Shown: in pieces, positions 15,127-22,658 of the stretch
Numbering within the stretch: the stretch's first letter is position 1
Layout of the letters: each line of letters starts with the position of its first letter
Source: Limosilactobacillus sp.
Lineage (GTDB): Bacteria > Bacillota > Bacilli > Lactobacillales > Lactobacillaceae
Direction: 5' to 3'
DNA length: 33,357 nt
NCBI GenBank assembly: GCA_030530845.1
Contig: JAUMUE010000020.1
Location: 1 to 33,357, forward strand
Position numbers and translations under genes: made by a program
Notes under the pieces: generated by a model
What the model was told of the DNA's origin: nothing
What the model saw: the letters and a program-made list of their open reading frames with translations, nothing else
The model's database searches: none

Positions 15127-15764
15127 TGGTATAAATGATGCTCCTTCATAAATTCAGCGACTTTTGCCGGCACCAGGTAGTTGATAGATTGCCCAAGTCG
15201 GATCCGATTACGAATGCTACTTGAACTAATATCAAATTCCGGAATGTCCACCCAGACGACAGGATACTTGGTGTCGTTTTGGGCATGGGGACGCCGCACG
15301 CCGACAAAGTGGAAACGTGGCAAGTTGACGAGGTCGTCAATCCGGAACCACTTATCGAGGTAATCGACCATGTCCCCACCGATGATGAAGTAAAAATCAG
15401 TATCCGGATGCTGTTCGGTCATGTACTTCATCGTGTCATAGGTGTAAGACACGCCACCCTTTTTCAGCTCGTAGTCTTCAACAGCTAGCATCGGGTTCCC
15501 CTCGATCGCCAGCTCAAGCATCCGCAAACGCAAGTCACCGCTGACCGCCGATTTGTGATCGACATGTGGTGGGATTGCGTCTGGCATTAATTTGACCTTC
15601 TCCAGGCACAGTGCATGGCCGACCTGGTCCGCTACCATCAGATGGGCGTTGTGGACGGGGTTGAATGTCCCGCCGTAGATGCCGATCCGGTGGCGCTTAG
15701 GTTTACCAACCGGTTGGACGAGGATGGCCGGCTTATGTCTTGAATATACTTCAACGCCCTGCAT
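15123..15764 (-). CDS. nadD: Nicotinate-nucleotide adenylyltransferase
   Basis: Converts nicotinate mononucleotide and ATP to deamido-NAD, a required step of NAD synthesis. The 213-residue protein has GGTFNPVHNAH (31-41, the HxGH-like nucleotide-binding motif), FIIGGDMVDYLDKW and the C-terminal ISSSSIRNRI motif. An N-terminal extension of about 25 residues precedes the core; the ATG at 15764 is supported by GAGGT 7-8 bases upstream. Coupled to yqeK by overlap. Confidence 0.96.
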   Translation of the reverse strand: MQGVEVYSRHKPAILVQPVGKPKRHRIGIYGGTFNPVHNAHLMVADQVGHALCLEKVKLMPDAIPPHVDHKSAVSGDLRLRMLELAIEGNPMLAVEDYELKKGGVSYTYDTMKYMTEQHPDTDFYFIIGGDMVDYLDKWFRIDDLVNLPRFHFVGVRRPHAQNDTKYPVVWVDIPEFDISSSSIRNRIRLGQSINYLVPAKVAEFMKEHHLYQ

Positions 15765-15779
15765 GATTAGCCTACCTCA

Positions 15780-16091
15780 CTAGATGTTAGCAACCCGTTC
15801 TGACAGGTTACGCATGTCCTTATTTGCGGAAACCTTGAATAATACAAGGACCCGACCGATTGTTTGCACGACTTGGATGTTGGTGTTGGATTCGATAAAT
15901 TCTTGCACCTCATCAGTAGTCGCGTCAGAGTTTTGCAGAATGTTGACCTTGATCAATTCACGACGGTCTAATGCACCATCTAATTGGGCCAGCCAATTGT
16001 CAGTCAAACCTTCCTTACCTACTGAGAACAGTGGTTGTAAGTGGTTGGCTTCTGCTCGTAAAAATCGTTTTTGTTTTCCTCTTAATTTCAT
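15780..16091 (-). CDS. yhbY: Ribosome assembly RNA-binding protein YhbY
   Basis: CRM-domain protein that associates with pre-50S particles. The 103-residue product has the N-terminal RGKQKRFLRAEANHLQPLFSVGK split across residues 3-25, the GKEGLT loop and the GRVLVLFK C-terminal strand typical of YhbY. Start ATG 16091 behind GAGGT. It follows yqeH directly; an aroE gene, often found between them in bacilli, is absent. Confidence 0.95.
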   Translation of the reverse strand: MKLRGKQKRFLRAEANHLQPLFSVGKEGLTDNWLAQLDGALDRRELIKVNILQNSDATTDEVQEFIESNTNIQVVQTIGRVLVLFKVSANKDMRNLSERVANI

Positions 16092-16103
16092 TATTTACCT
16101 CAA

Positions 16104-17222
16104 TTAAATCATTGCTTTGCGCACTAATGCACCGACGCCCTTTGGCACCCATGCTGCGACAGTTACGCCGGCTGGAACAGTGACCCAGCCAAGTCCTTCG
16201 AAGACAATGTCACTCTTTTCGTCGACATGGAATTCTTCGCGTTGCAGTGGTGGGAATTCGTCTAATTCATCGGCCGTTGGTGGCGTCAGAAGGTCCCCAC
16301 AGTGCTTTTCATAGAAGCTATCGGCGTTTTCCAGCTTGGTCCGGTGAAGCTTCAGGTCATTGTCAAAGTATGTGACAAAGCCAGAGCGTGGTCCCTTTTC
16401 AAAATCAAAGCGTGCAACTCCACCGATGAAGATGGTTTGTTCCGGATCTAATTGGTAAGTCCGGGGCTTGATTTCCTTTTGTGGTGCCACGATCTTGAGG
16501 GCTTTTGCTGACAATACGTGAGCCATTTGGTGTGGATGAATAATCCCTGGTGTGTCGACCAGCTTTTGACCATCATCGAGCGGAATTTCGATTTCATCCA
16601 ATGTCGTACCTGGGAAACGGGACGTGGTGATCAGGTCCTTCACCCCAGTACGTTGTTTGATGATTTGGTTGATCAACGTTGACTTACCAACGTTAGTAAC
16701 ACCAACCACGTATACATCACGGCCTTCACGGTAGTCTTCGATGGTTTCAAGAAGTTGGTCGATCTCGTGGTTCTTCTTAGCTGATACCAAGACCGTGTCG
16801 ATTGGGCGCAATCCAGCTTGGTTAGCTTGCTGACGGATCCAATCACGAATCTTTGTCCGGCGAAGAGAACGTGGCAAAAGATCTTCCTTATTGCCGACGA
16901 GTAACACAGGGTTGTCACCAACAAAACGGTGGAGTCCCGGAATCAGGCTCCCGTTAAAGTCAAAGATGTCAATGACGTAAACAATCAGCGCGTTGGCATC
17001 ACGGATCTGGCTCAATAAGCGCAGGAAATCATCATCAGTTAAAGAAACTGGTGCGATTTCGTTGTAGTGCCGTAAACGGAAGCACCGTTGGCAATATAAT
17101 TCATCGGTCTCCAGGCCCTTTTGCACAGCAGATGCTGGAGTGTAACCAAGTGCGTCTGGGTCATCTGATTGGATCACAGAGCCGCATCCAATACAACGCA
17201 ACGTTTCATCTTGTTCAGTCAT
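16104..17222 (-). CDS. yqeH: Ribosome biogenesis GTPase YqeH (circularly permuted)
   Basis: GTPase needed for 30S subunit assembly. The 372-residue protein has an N-terminal zinc finger with C10-x2-C13 and C44-x2-C47, then the permuted GTPase order G4 (VGNKEDLL), G5 (VSAKKNHEI), G1 (GVTNVGKST), G2 (FPGTT) and G3 (DTPG), followed by a C-terminal RNA-binding region. ATG 17222 overlaps the end of yqeG by 8 bases. Confidence 0.97.
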   Translation of the reverse strand: MTEQDETLRCIGCGSVIQSDDPDALGYTPASAVQKGLETDELYCQRCFRLRHYNEIAPVSLTDDDFLRLLSQIRDANALIVYVIDIFDFNGSLIPGLHRFVGDNPVLLVGNKEDLLPRSLRRTKIRDWIRQQANQAGLRPIDTVLVSAKKNHEIDQLLETIEDYREGRDVYVVGVTNVGKSTLINQIIKQRTGVKDLITTSRFPGTTLDEIEIPLDDGQKLVDTPGIIHPHQMAHVLSAKALKIVAPQKEIKPRTYQLDPEQTIFIGGVARFDFEKGPRSGFVTYFDNDLKLHRTKLENADSFYEKHCGDLLTPPTADELDEFPPLQREEFHVDEKSDIVFEGLGWVTVPAGVTVAAWVPKGVGALVRKAMI

Positions 17223-17745
17223 TCAAATCCTCCCGCCATTGTAAATCTGGGTATTTCTTGTTTAATTTCTTCCACACAATTCGTTCCAAGAACCGGTTAA
17301 TTTGGGTGTCCCACTTATCAGTATCAAGCAGTGGCTTTACCAAGATACTCCGGACACCTGCTTCATTAGCCGCAATCATATCAGTCATGAGTTGGTCCCC
17401 GACCATCACGACTTCTGACTTATCCAAGTCAAGCTTCTTCAGTGCGCGTGCAATACCAAAGCTCAGTGGCTTCATGGAACGCGCAATGAATGGCAAGTCG
17501 AGACTTTGGGTCGCCTTTGCCACACGGTCTTTGCTGTTGTTGGAGATAACGATCAGTGGAATTCCTGCTTCCTTGAGTGAAGTCATCCACTCACGCAATT
17601 CAGGAGTGCCATCGGGGTTATTCCAAGCAATCAGCGTGTTATCCAGGTCACTAAAAACCGCCCGAACACCGGCCTTCTTGAGTTGGTCGGGGGAAACATT
17701 GTAAATCGTATTTACCATCCAGGTTGGTTTAAACTTTTCTAACAC
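17215..17745 (-). CDS. yqeG: YqeG-family HAD IIIA-type phosphatase
   Basis: HAD phosphatase of the YqeG family, with no firmly known substrate. The 176-residue product has HAD motif I (FSDLDNTL, nucleophile Asp and general acid Asp), motif II (VISNNS), a Lys of motif III in ARSMKPLSFG, and motif IV (VMVGDQLMTD). The start is a GTG at 17745 placed behind GAGGTG. It heads the eight-gene cluster ending at tmcAL, driven by the promoter at 17778-17806. Confidence 0.94.
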   Translation of the reverse strand: MLEKFKPTWMVNTIYNVSPDQLKKAGVRAVFSDLDNTLIAWNNPDGTPELREWMTSLKEAGIPLIVISNNSKDRVAKATQSLDLPFIARSMKPLSFGIARALKKLDLDKSEVVMVGDQLMTDMIAANEAGVRSILVKPLLDTDKWDTQINRFLERIVWKKLNKKYPDLQWREDLND

Positions 17746-17777
17746 TTTCGCACCTCGTTAATTCATTATTAACCTTA

Positions 17778-17806
17778 ATTATACTTATAAAAAATAGATG
17801 TTTCAA
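17778..17806 (-). promoter_or_regulatory. Promoter of the yqeG-tmcAL cluster
   Basis: TTGAAA (17806-17801), a 17-base spacer and consensus TATAAT (17783-17778), 32 bases before the yqeG GTG start. Confidence 0.8.
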
Positions 17807-17825
17807 TCTATATAAAAGTCTTGGA

Positions 17826-17862
17826 AATAAAAAAGTCACCCACCGATTGGCGATAGGTGACT
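17826..17862 (-). terminator. rplT terminator
   Basis: A 12-bp stem AGTCACCTATCG/CGGTGGGTGACT (three G-U pairs) with a 5-base loop and six T residues, 15 bases after the rplT stop. Confidence 0.9.
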
Positions 17863-17877
17863 GTTATTAATAGGTTA

Positions 17878-18228
17878 TTAGAGAGCCTTCTTAGCTTGGT
17901 CAACGATAGCGGCGAATGCCTTAGGGTCGTTAACAGCCAAGTCAGCCAACATCTTACGGTTGATGTCGATGTTAGCAAGCTTCAAACCGTGCATTAACTT
18001 GCTGTAGCTGATGCCGTTGATACGTGCACCGGCGTTGATCCGAGCAATCCAGAGTTCACGGAATTTACGCTTGTTAACCTTACGGTCACGGAAAGCGTAA
18101 ACGTAACTCTTCATCACTTGGTCCTTAGCAGTCTTGAATAAACGAGACTTAGCACCACGGTAACCCTTTGCTAACTTCATAACGCGCTTACGACGAGCAC
18201 GCGTAACAGTTCCACCTTTAACTCGCAT
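17878..18228 (-). CDS. rplT: 50S ribosomal protein L20
   Basis: Early assembly protein of the large subunit and, in Firmicutes, the repressor of its own operon through the infC leader. The 116-residue product is strongly basic ([34 protein letters not shown]) with the conserved [17 protein letters not shown] core. ATG 18228 follows AGGAGG. Last gene of infC-rpmI-rplT, ending at a terminator. Confidence 0.98.
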   Translation of the reverse strand: MRVKGGTVTRARRKRVMKLAKGYRGAKSRLFKTAKDQVMKSYVYAFRDRKVNKRKFRELWIARINAGARINGISYSKLMHGLKLANIDINRKMLADLAVNDPKAFAAIVDQAKKAL

Positions 18229-18259
18229 GTTGAAATCCTCCTACGTATTGAATTATTTA

Positions 18260-18457
18260 TTACTTAAATGGCATTAACTTCTTGTAACGCTTTACGTTGG
18301 ACTTGTCCATCATGCTCAAGCCACGTAATTGACGACGTTGCTTCTTGGTCTTACCGTGGAAACGGTGACTAGTAAATGAGTTACCACTCTTGAATCCACC
18401 TTTAGCAGTACGCTTGAAACGCTTAGCAGCAGCGCGGTTTGTCTTCATCTTTGGCAT
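18260..18457 (-). CDS. rpmI: 50S ribosomal protein L35
   Basis: 65-residue basic large-subunit protein with the family opening MPKMKTNRAAAKRFKRT, the central GKTKKQRRQLRG and the C-terminal VKRYKKLMPF. Lies between infC and rplT with short gaps (26 and 31 bases) and is cotranscribed with them. Confidence 0.98.
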   Translation of the reverse strand: MPKMKTNRAAAKRFKRTAKGGFKSGNSFTSHRFHGKTKKQRRQLRGLSMMDKSNVKRYKKLMPFK

Positions 18458-18483
18458 AAGATAATTCCCTACTTTCCTAAATT

Positions 18484-19008
18484 CTAATTCTTCGCTTTAT
18501 CAGCAGCTGGGGCCAGAGTTAAGAAAATGCTCCGACCTTCCATCTTTGGACGTTGGACAACAGTTGCAATGTCTGAAGTTTCTTCAGCCATGCGTTCAAT
18601 CATGTCACGACCTAAATCCTTGTGCGTGATGGCACGACCACGGAAACGGAGTGAAACTCGAACCTTGTCACCCTTTTCAATAAAGGTACGAACACGCTTC
18701 AACTTAACATTGAAGTCATTCGTATCGATTGATGGGCTCAGACGAATTTCCTTGACATTAACTGTCTTTTGTTTCTTACGAGCTTCTCGCTCTTTCTTTT
18801 GCATTTCGAAACGGTACTTTCCGTAGTCCATAATGCGGGCAACCGCTGGACGAGCCTTTGGTGCGACCAATACGAGATCAAGATTAGCATCTTCAGCTAA
18901 TTGAAGAGCTTCTTGCTTCGTCTTGACACCCAATTGTTCGCCATCTTGGCCAATGAGCCGCACTTCACGTGCACGAATACCGTCGTTAACAATCATATCT
19001 TGTGCTAT
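18484..19008 (-). CDS. infC: Translation initiation factor IF-3 (probable AUA start)
   Basis: IF-3 keeps ribosomal subunits apart and rejects non-standard start codons. The N-domain (VNDGIRAREVRLIG, then the KTKQEAL helix) and C-domain (KEIRLSP...DFNVKLKRVRTFIEKGDKV, GRAITHKDLG) are intact. The first ATG (18996) lies 21 bases from the GGAGGTG ribosome binding site (19022-19016), too far. An in-frame ATA at 19008-19006 lies 9 bases from it and gives (M)AQDMIVNDG, matching the usual IF-3 N-terminal length; 174 residues. A non-AUG start codon is a known means of IF-3 autoregulation (AUU in E. coli). If the ATG is used the product has 170 residues. Confidence 0.95.
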   Translation of the reverse strand: MAQDMIVNDGIRAREVRLIGQDGEQLGVKTKQEALQLAEDANLDLVLVAPKARPAVARIMDYGKYRFEMQKKEREARKKQKTVNVKEIRLSPSIDTNDFNVKLKRVRTFIEKGDKVRVSLRFRGRAITHKDLGRDMIERMAEETSDIATVVQRPKMEGRSIFLTLAPAADKAKN

Positions 19009-19046
19009 GGCAACGCACCTCCAATTTTTTTAGCGAAAGATCAAGC

Positions 19047-19076
19047 AAAAAAGCGAGTTGCATACGCAACCCGCTT
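19047..19076 (-). terminator. Attenuator terminator in the infC leader
   Basis: An 11-bp stem AAGCGGGTTGC/GCAACTCGCTT (one G-U pair) with a GTAT loop and six T residues, 24 bases before the infC ribosome binding site. Confidence 0.9.
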
Positions 19077-19175
19077 GATAATAACAGACATAAGATATCT
19101 GCTCATTAATACCGTCAGCCCGGCGATCCTTATCACCTAGGCGAGAAGCGGGTGCTTCTGCTTTTTCTTTCAACG
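19047..19175 (-). promoter_or_regulatory. L20-type ribosomal protein leader of infC-rpmI-rplT
   Basis: About 130 bases of structured leader precede infC. Early in the transcript a hairpin AGAAGC-ACCC-GCTTCT occurs (19159-19144). Its ACCCGCTT (19153-19146) is exactly complementary to AAGCGGGT (19076-19069), the 5' arm of the downstream terminator, so pairing of the two would prevent termination. Position and logic fit the Firmicutes L20 leader, in which L20 promotes termination. The family assignment is inferred from context and structure. Confidence 0.8.
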
Positions 19176-19181
19176 TTTACT

Positions 19182-19210
19182 AGAATACATAATCTCTCAA
19201 AAAAAGTCAA
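19182..19210 (-). promoter_or_regulatory. infC-rpmI-rplT promoter
   Basis: TTGACT (19210-19205), a 17-base spacer and TATTCT (19187-19182), starting 8 bases beyond the dnaI stop. Transcription would begin near 19175. Confidence 0.7.
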
Positions 19211-19218
19211 GAGAATTC

Positions 19219-20157
19219 TTATTTTGGACGCATATTTTCTCCGGTCATGGTCATTTCACGTGATAAGAACTTAACACGTTCCATAATCCGTTGCGCTTTC
19301 AGAGGTTCGTGATCACCTTGGTTGTCGACAGCCAGGTGGTTCTTTTCTAATTCGTCCATCGAGAAGTTGGAGCTAAAGAAAGTTGGTAATTCTTCTTGCA
19401 TCCGGTACTCGAGGATAATCCCTAAAACGTCATCACGAACCCACTTACTCATGGCATCTGCACCGATATCATCGAGCATCAGGACAGGAGCCTTCTTGAC
19501 CGCTTCCAGCTTTTGGCTTGCGGAGTTGTCGCGGATGGAATTACGCATTTCAACCGCAAAGCTTGGGAAGTGGAGCATCGTTGTAGCAACACCCTTCTTC
19601 TTGGCCAATTCGTTGGCAATAGCGCCGAGCAGGTAGGTCTTACCCACCCCGAAGTTACCGTAGAGGTAGAGTCCAGGCATAAACTGTTCGCTTGGGTAAC
19701 TTTCGGTGAATTCCACGGCGGCCTTCAACGCTGCCATCCGGGTCGCAGTCTGGTGTTCGTCATCGATGTAGAAATCATCCAAAGAAGCGTTTTGGATGAA
19801 CTTTGGCATGTGGATTGAACGAACCAGGCGCTTGATATGACGTTGACGTTCACGCTCGATCAATTGCTTGGTTGGAACGTATGTCACATCAATCTGACCG
19901 GAATTCAAGATCAACTGTGGTGTGTAGCCAGGTGCAACAGTCGCCATGCCCTTTTCCCTGAGTTGCTTTTCGTGGTAGAACTCGTACAGCTTGGACTGTG
20001 CACTCTTAACCATTTCTGGAGTGATTTGGTCACGGTTTTCTTCCAAGAATGCTTGAACGTCTGGATCTGCGTGAACACGGCGCACGATTTGGTCAACTGA
20101 TGACGCCACGTTCCGGTTCTTCATCATTCCCTGGAGTGATTCACTTAATGATTTCAT
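19219..20157 (-). CDS. dnaI: Primosomal protein DnaI (helicase loader)
   Basis: AAA+ ATPase that loads the replicative helicase together with DnaB and DnaD. The 312-residue protein has an N-terminal helicase-binding domain (about 1-110) and an ATPase domain with Walker A GNFGVGKT (167-174), Walker B LMLDDIG (226-232) and the sensor-I-like FFSSNFS. I see no cysteine anywhere, so the zinc-binding cluster described for the B. subtilis DnaI N-domain is missing. ATG 20157 behind AAGGTGG is preferred to the GTG four codons upstream. Last gene of the polA cluster. Confidence 0.95.
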   Translation of the reverse strand: MKSLSESLQGMMKNRNVASSVDQIVRRVHADPDVQAFLEENRDQITPEMVKSAQSKLYEFYHEKQLREKGMATVAPGYTPQLILNSGQIDVTYVPTKQLIERERQRHIKRLVRSIHMPKFIQNASLDDFYIDDEHQTATRMAALKAAVEFTESYPSEQFMPGLYLYGNFGVGKTYLLGAIANELAKKKGVATTMLHFPSFAVEMRNSIRDNSASQKLEAVKKAPVLMLDDIGADAMSKWVRDDVLGIILEYRMQEELPTFFSSNFSMDELEKNHLAVDNQGDHEPLKAQRIMERVKFLSREMTMTGENMRPK

Positions 20158-20172
20158 ACTAGCCACCACCTT

Positions 20173-21528
20173 TTATTGTTTCTTACGCTTGGCAAGGAGC
20201 TCTTTGACGGCCTGGACCTCTTCTTGACTCGCCTTACGATTCCGCTCTTCTTGGCTCGTCTTGGTCCATTCAGGCATCTTCTCGTCGATCTTGCCACCAC
20301 GGTAGTTATTCTTCCATTTTTTGTTGCGACTCGGTGCCGGCTCGCTAGCCTTTTTCTCGTTGAACTTCTTGAGTTGAAGAACAGCGCTGGTGCCATCATG
20401 GACGCCGGCTTTGACCCAGTTGTTAGCGATCGCGTCGACAAAATTCTTGTTGAGCGTATCGTTATTGAGTGCGGCCAAAACGTACCAGGTCAAGACGTTG
20501 ATTACCGAGCTGTCGAGTTTGACGTCGGAAATCAAGTGTGTGAGGATCGCCCGTTCGCTAGACGTCACGAATCCACCGGTCTGCTCTTTAAGACTCTGGA
20601 GAAAATCGATTGGAGCATATCCGCTAACGCTCTTAATCAATTGCTGGTCCTTCTTGGTCAAATTAGAATTATCGACCGGTGCTGTTTGAGGCTTTTCTTG
20701 CGGTTGGCTCACTTCTGGTTGTTGGTAAGTCTGGGCCACAATCCGCTTGAACTTAGCAGCGTCAAAGTGGTTGTCCGAAAGGTTGACCGCCTTTAAGATC
20801 AGCCCCTTCATCGTTGGTTCGTCAATACCGTACAGTTGGTGTTCGACTTCGACCAATTGCTTGTGACGCTCGAGGTCGGCTTTGATAATTGGCTGGTTGT
20901 TGAGTAATTGAAAAAGTGTCGGCCAGTCAAAATCTGATTTTGGTTCTGGCTTGACGGTATCGATCACGTGTTGTCGCCGGGCGTTTTGGATCGCTTTAGG
21001 CGGATTAATCACGTCAGAATCCGAGATGTGGAATTCGTCGAGAAAACTCGTACTGATTTCCACCATATCCGGATGTGAGGCCAGTTCGTATTGTCGGGCG
21101 GTCTTTGATAATTGCTCAAAGGCCATCTCACCGATATTTTCCAGCAACAAAACACTCAGCAGGTCATCTTCAAAGAAAGCAGCCGGCGTAAGCGTTGGGT
21201 GGAGCTGGTAAATGAACAGGTCCCCTTGCATGTCCGTGGACTTGAAGGACTTGACCATCCCCACGGCTTCGAGTCGGTGCAGGGCCTTAGTGATCTGGTT
21301 AATCCCCGTATTGAGTTGGCTAATCAGCACCACCTGCATTCTCCGGTCACCCAAAGTGGGATGTGGAATCAGCTGGTCCTTTAAGGCATAGAAAAGACTG
21401 TAGGCAGTTGGCCCGAGCACGGGTTGGTAGAAGCGCGTAAAGGTATCTGCGTTGAAGTTCGCAAAGTCATTTGACGCGGTCACCAAAAATCCTGCTTGCG
21501 GATCAAATAGCTCTTGCTGTGCTGCCAT
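20173..21528 (-). CDS. dnaB: Replication initiation/membrane attachment protein DnaB
   Basis: Firmicutes DnaB (not the helicase) is a helicase co-loader in initiation and primosome restart. The 451-residue protein has an N-terminal winged-helix DnaD-like domain (about 1-150, e.g. YQPVLGPTAYSLFYAL, QLNTGINQITKALHRLEAVGMVKSF), a middle region, a DnaB_2/DnaD C-terminal module around 320-400 (SVINVLTWYVLAALNNDTLNKNF split over two stretches), and a basic tail. It precedes dnaI by 15 bases, the usual partner arrangement. Confidence 0.94.
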   Translation of the reverse strand: MAAQQELFDPQAGFLVTASNDFANFNADTFTRFYQPVLGPTAYSLFYALKDQLIPHPTLGDRRMQVVLISQLNTGINQITKALHRLEAVGMVKSFKSTDMQGDLFIYQLHPTLTPAAFFEDDLLSVLLLENIGEMAFEQLSKTARQYELASHPDMVEISTSFLDEFHISDSDVINPPKAIQNARRQHVIDTVKPEPKSDFDWPTLFQLLNNQPIIKADLERHKQLVEVEHQLYGIDEPTMKGLILKAVNLSDNHFDAAKFKRIVAQTYQQPEVSQPQEKPQTAPVDNSNLTKKDQQLIKSVSGYAPIDFLQSLKEQTGGFVTSSERAILTHLISDVKLDSSVINVLTWYVLAALNNDTLNKNFVDAIANNWVKAGVHDGTSAVLQLKKFNEKKASEPAPSRNKKWKNNYRGGKIDEKMPEWTKTSQEERNRKASQEEVQAVKELLAKRKKQ

Positions 21529-21540
21529 GGTCTTCCCTCC

Positions 21541-22011
21541 TTAATCCTTATTTTCGTGGTCTGATTTTACCATTGATGCGATTTCGCTCATAAAGGCGTC
21601 GACATCCTTGAATTGCCGGTAAACGCTGGCGAAACGGATGTATGAAATTTCATCGACGTCCTTTAATTCTTGCATCACGTACTTACCGATCAGCTGGCTT
21701 GAAATTTCGTTTTCACCAAGCTGACGGGCCTTCTTTTCAACCTTGTCGGCGACCTTATTTAACGCTTCTGAAGTAACTGGGCGCTTTTCGGCTGAACGAA
21801 TAATCCCGTTGAGAATTTTTTCCCGTCTGAATTCTTGACGAGTTCCATCTTTCTTAATGACAAGCAATGGTGTCTCTTCGTAACGTTCAAATGTAGTGAA
21901 GCGGAAGTGGCAGTGTTCGCATTCACGACGGCGACGAATCGCTGCACCGTCGTTACTTGGACGACTGTCAACTACTTTTGAACCGTCCTGATGACAATTA
22001 GGACACTTCAT
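21541..22011 (-). CDS. nrdR: Transcriptional repressor NrdR
   Basis: ATP/dATP-sensing repressor of ribonucleotide reductase genes. The 156-residue product has the zinc ribbon C3-x2-C6...C31-x2-C34 and an ATP-cone domain (about 49-139, VIKKDGTRQEFRREKI onward). Length and motifs are standard. It sits 12 bases upstream of dnaB, linking dNTP control to replication initiation. I did not recognise NrdR boxes in this window. Confidence 0.97.
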   Translation of the reverse strand: MKCPNCHQDGSKVVDSRPSNDGAAIRRRRECEHCHFRFTTFERYEETPLLVIKKDGTRQEFRREKILNGIIRSAEKRPVTSEALNKVADKVEKKARQLGENEISSQLIGKYVMQELKDVDEISYIRFASVYRQFKDVDAFMSEIASMVKSDHENKD

Positions 22012-22057
22012 GACTTACCTCCAAATTAGTTATAACTATTATTACATTGTACCATAA

Positions 22058-22657
22058 TCATTCCGTTTTTAGCTGGTCAACTAATTGTGCCACTTGACTT
22101 TGCAGGTACTTGAGGTCGCGGTTGTTATCAATTACCAGGTCAGCTTTTTCAACCTTTTGCGCGAGTGGCATCTGTGCATTAATGCGTGATAACGCCTCTG
22201 ATCGCGTGTATCCGTTACGTTCTTCCAAGCGCTTGAGCTGTGTGTCTTGGTCCAGAGACACGACAACCACCATGTCACAGTCGTCATCGTAGTGCTGTTC
22301 GAACAGGAGCGGTACGTCTAGGATGATCACGGGTGCGCCGGCTTTCTTCAGGCTAGCAATTTGGTCGTGGATCGTCTCGCGGATGATCGGCTGCATCAGT
22401 TGGTTGAGCTTATCCCTGGTTGCAGGGTTGGAAAATGCCATATGGCCGAGTCTGACACGGTCGATTTGGCCACTGGCAGTCAAAATTTGAGAGCCAAATT
22501 GATCGACGAGGCGCTCAAACCCTGGTTGGCCCGGCTGTTGTAATCGATGTGCAAGCATGTCAGCATCGATCACCGCAAAACCTACCGACTGCAGCATCGC
22601 GCTGACGGTCGACTTTCCGCTGGCGATTCCACCGGTGAGTCCAACGACTTTTGTCAT
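22058..22657 (-). CDS. coaE: Dephospho-CoA kinase
   Basis: Final step of coenzyme A synthesis: phosphorylates the 3'-OH of dephospho-CoA. The 199-residue protein has Walker A GLTGGIASGKST (6-17), the conserved VIDADMLAHRL, DVPLLFE and R-rich lid LKRLEERNGYTRSEAL. ATG 22657 lies 1 base after the mutM stop. Confidence 0.97.
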   Translation of the reverse strand: MTKVVGLTGGIASGKSTVSAMLQSVGFAVIDADMLAHRLQQPGQPGFERLVDQFGSQILTASGQIDRVRLGHMAFSNPATRDKLNQLMQPIIRETIHDQIASLKKAGAPVIILDVPLLFEQHYDDDCDMVVVVSLDQDTQLKRLEERNGYTRSEALSRINAQMPLAQKVEKADLVIDNNRDLKYLQSQVAQLVDQLKTE

Positions 22658-22658
22658 G

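Noticed and set aside
19195-19215. Possible dnaI terminator (TCTCT/AGAGA around a T run)
   Set aside because: The T run lies in the loop rather than after the stem, and the region is better explained as the infC promoter.
20176-20796. 206-codon open frame on the + strand opposite dnaB
   Set aside because: Antisense shadow of dnaB; no recognisable domain and no start signals.
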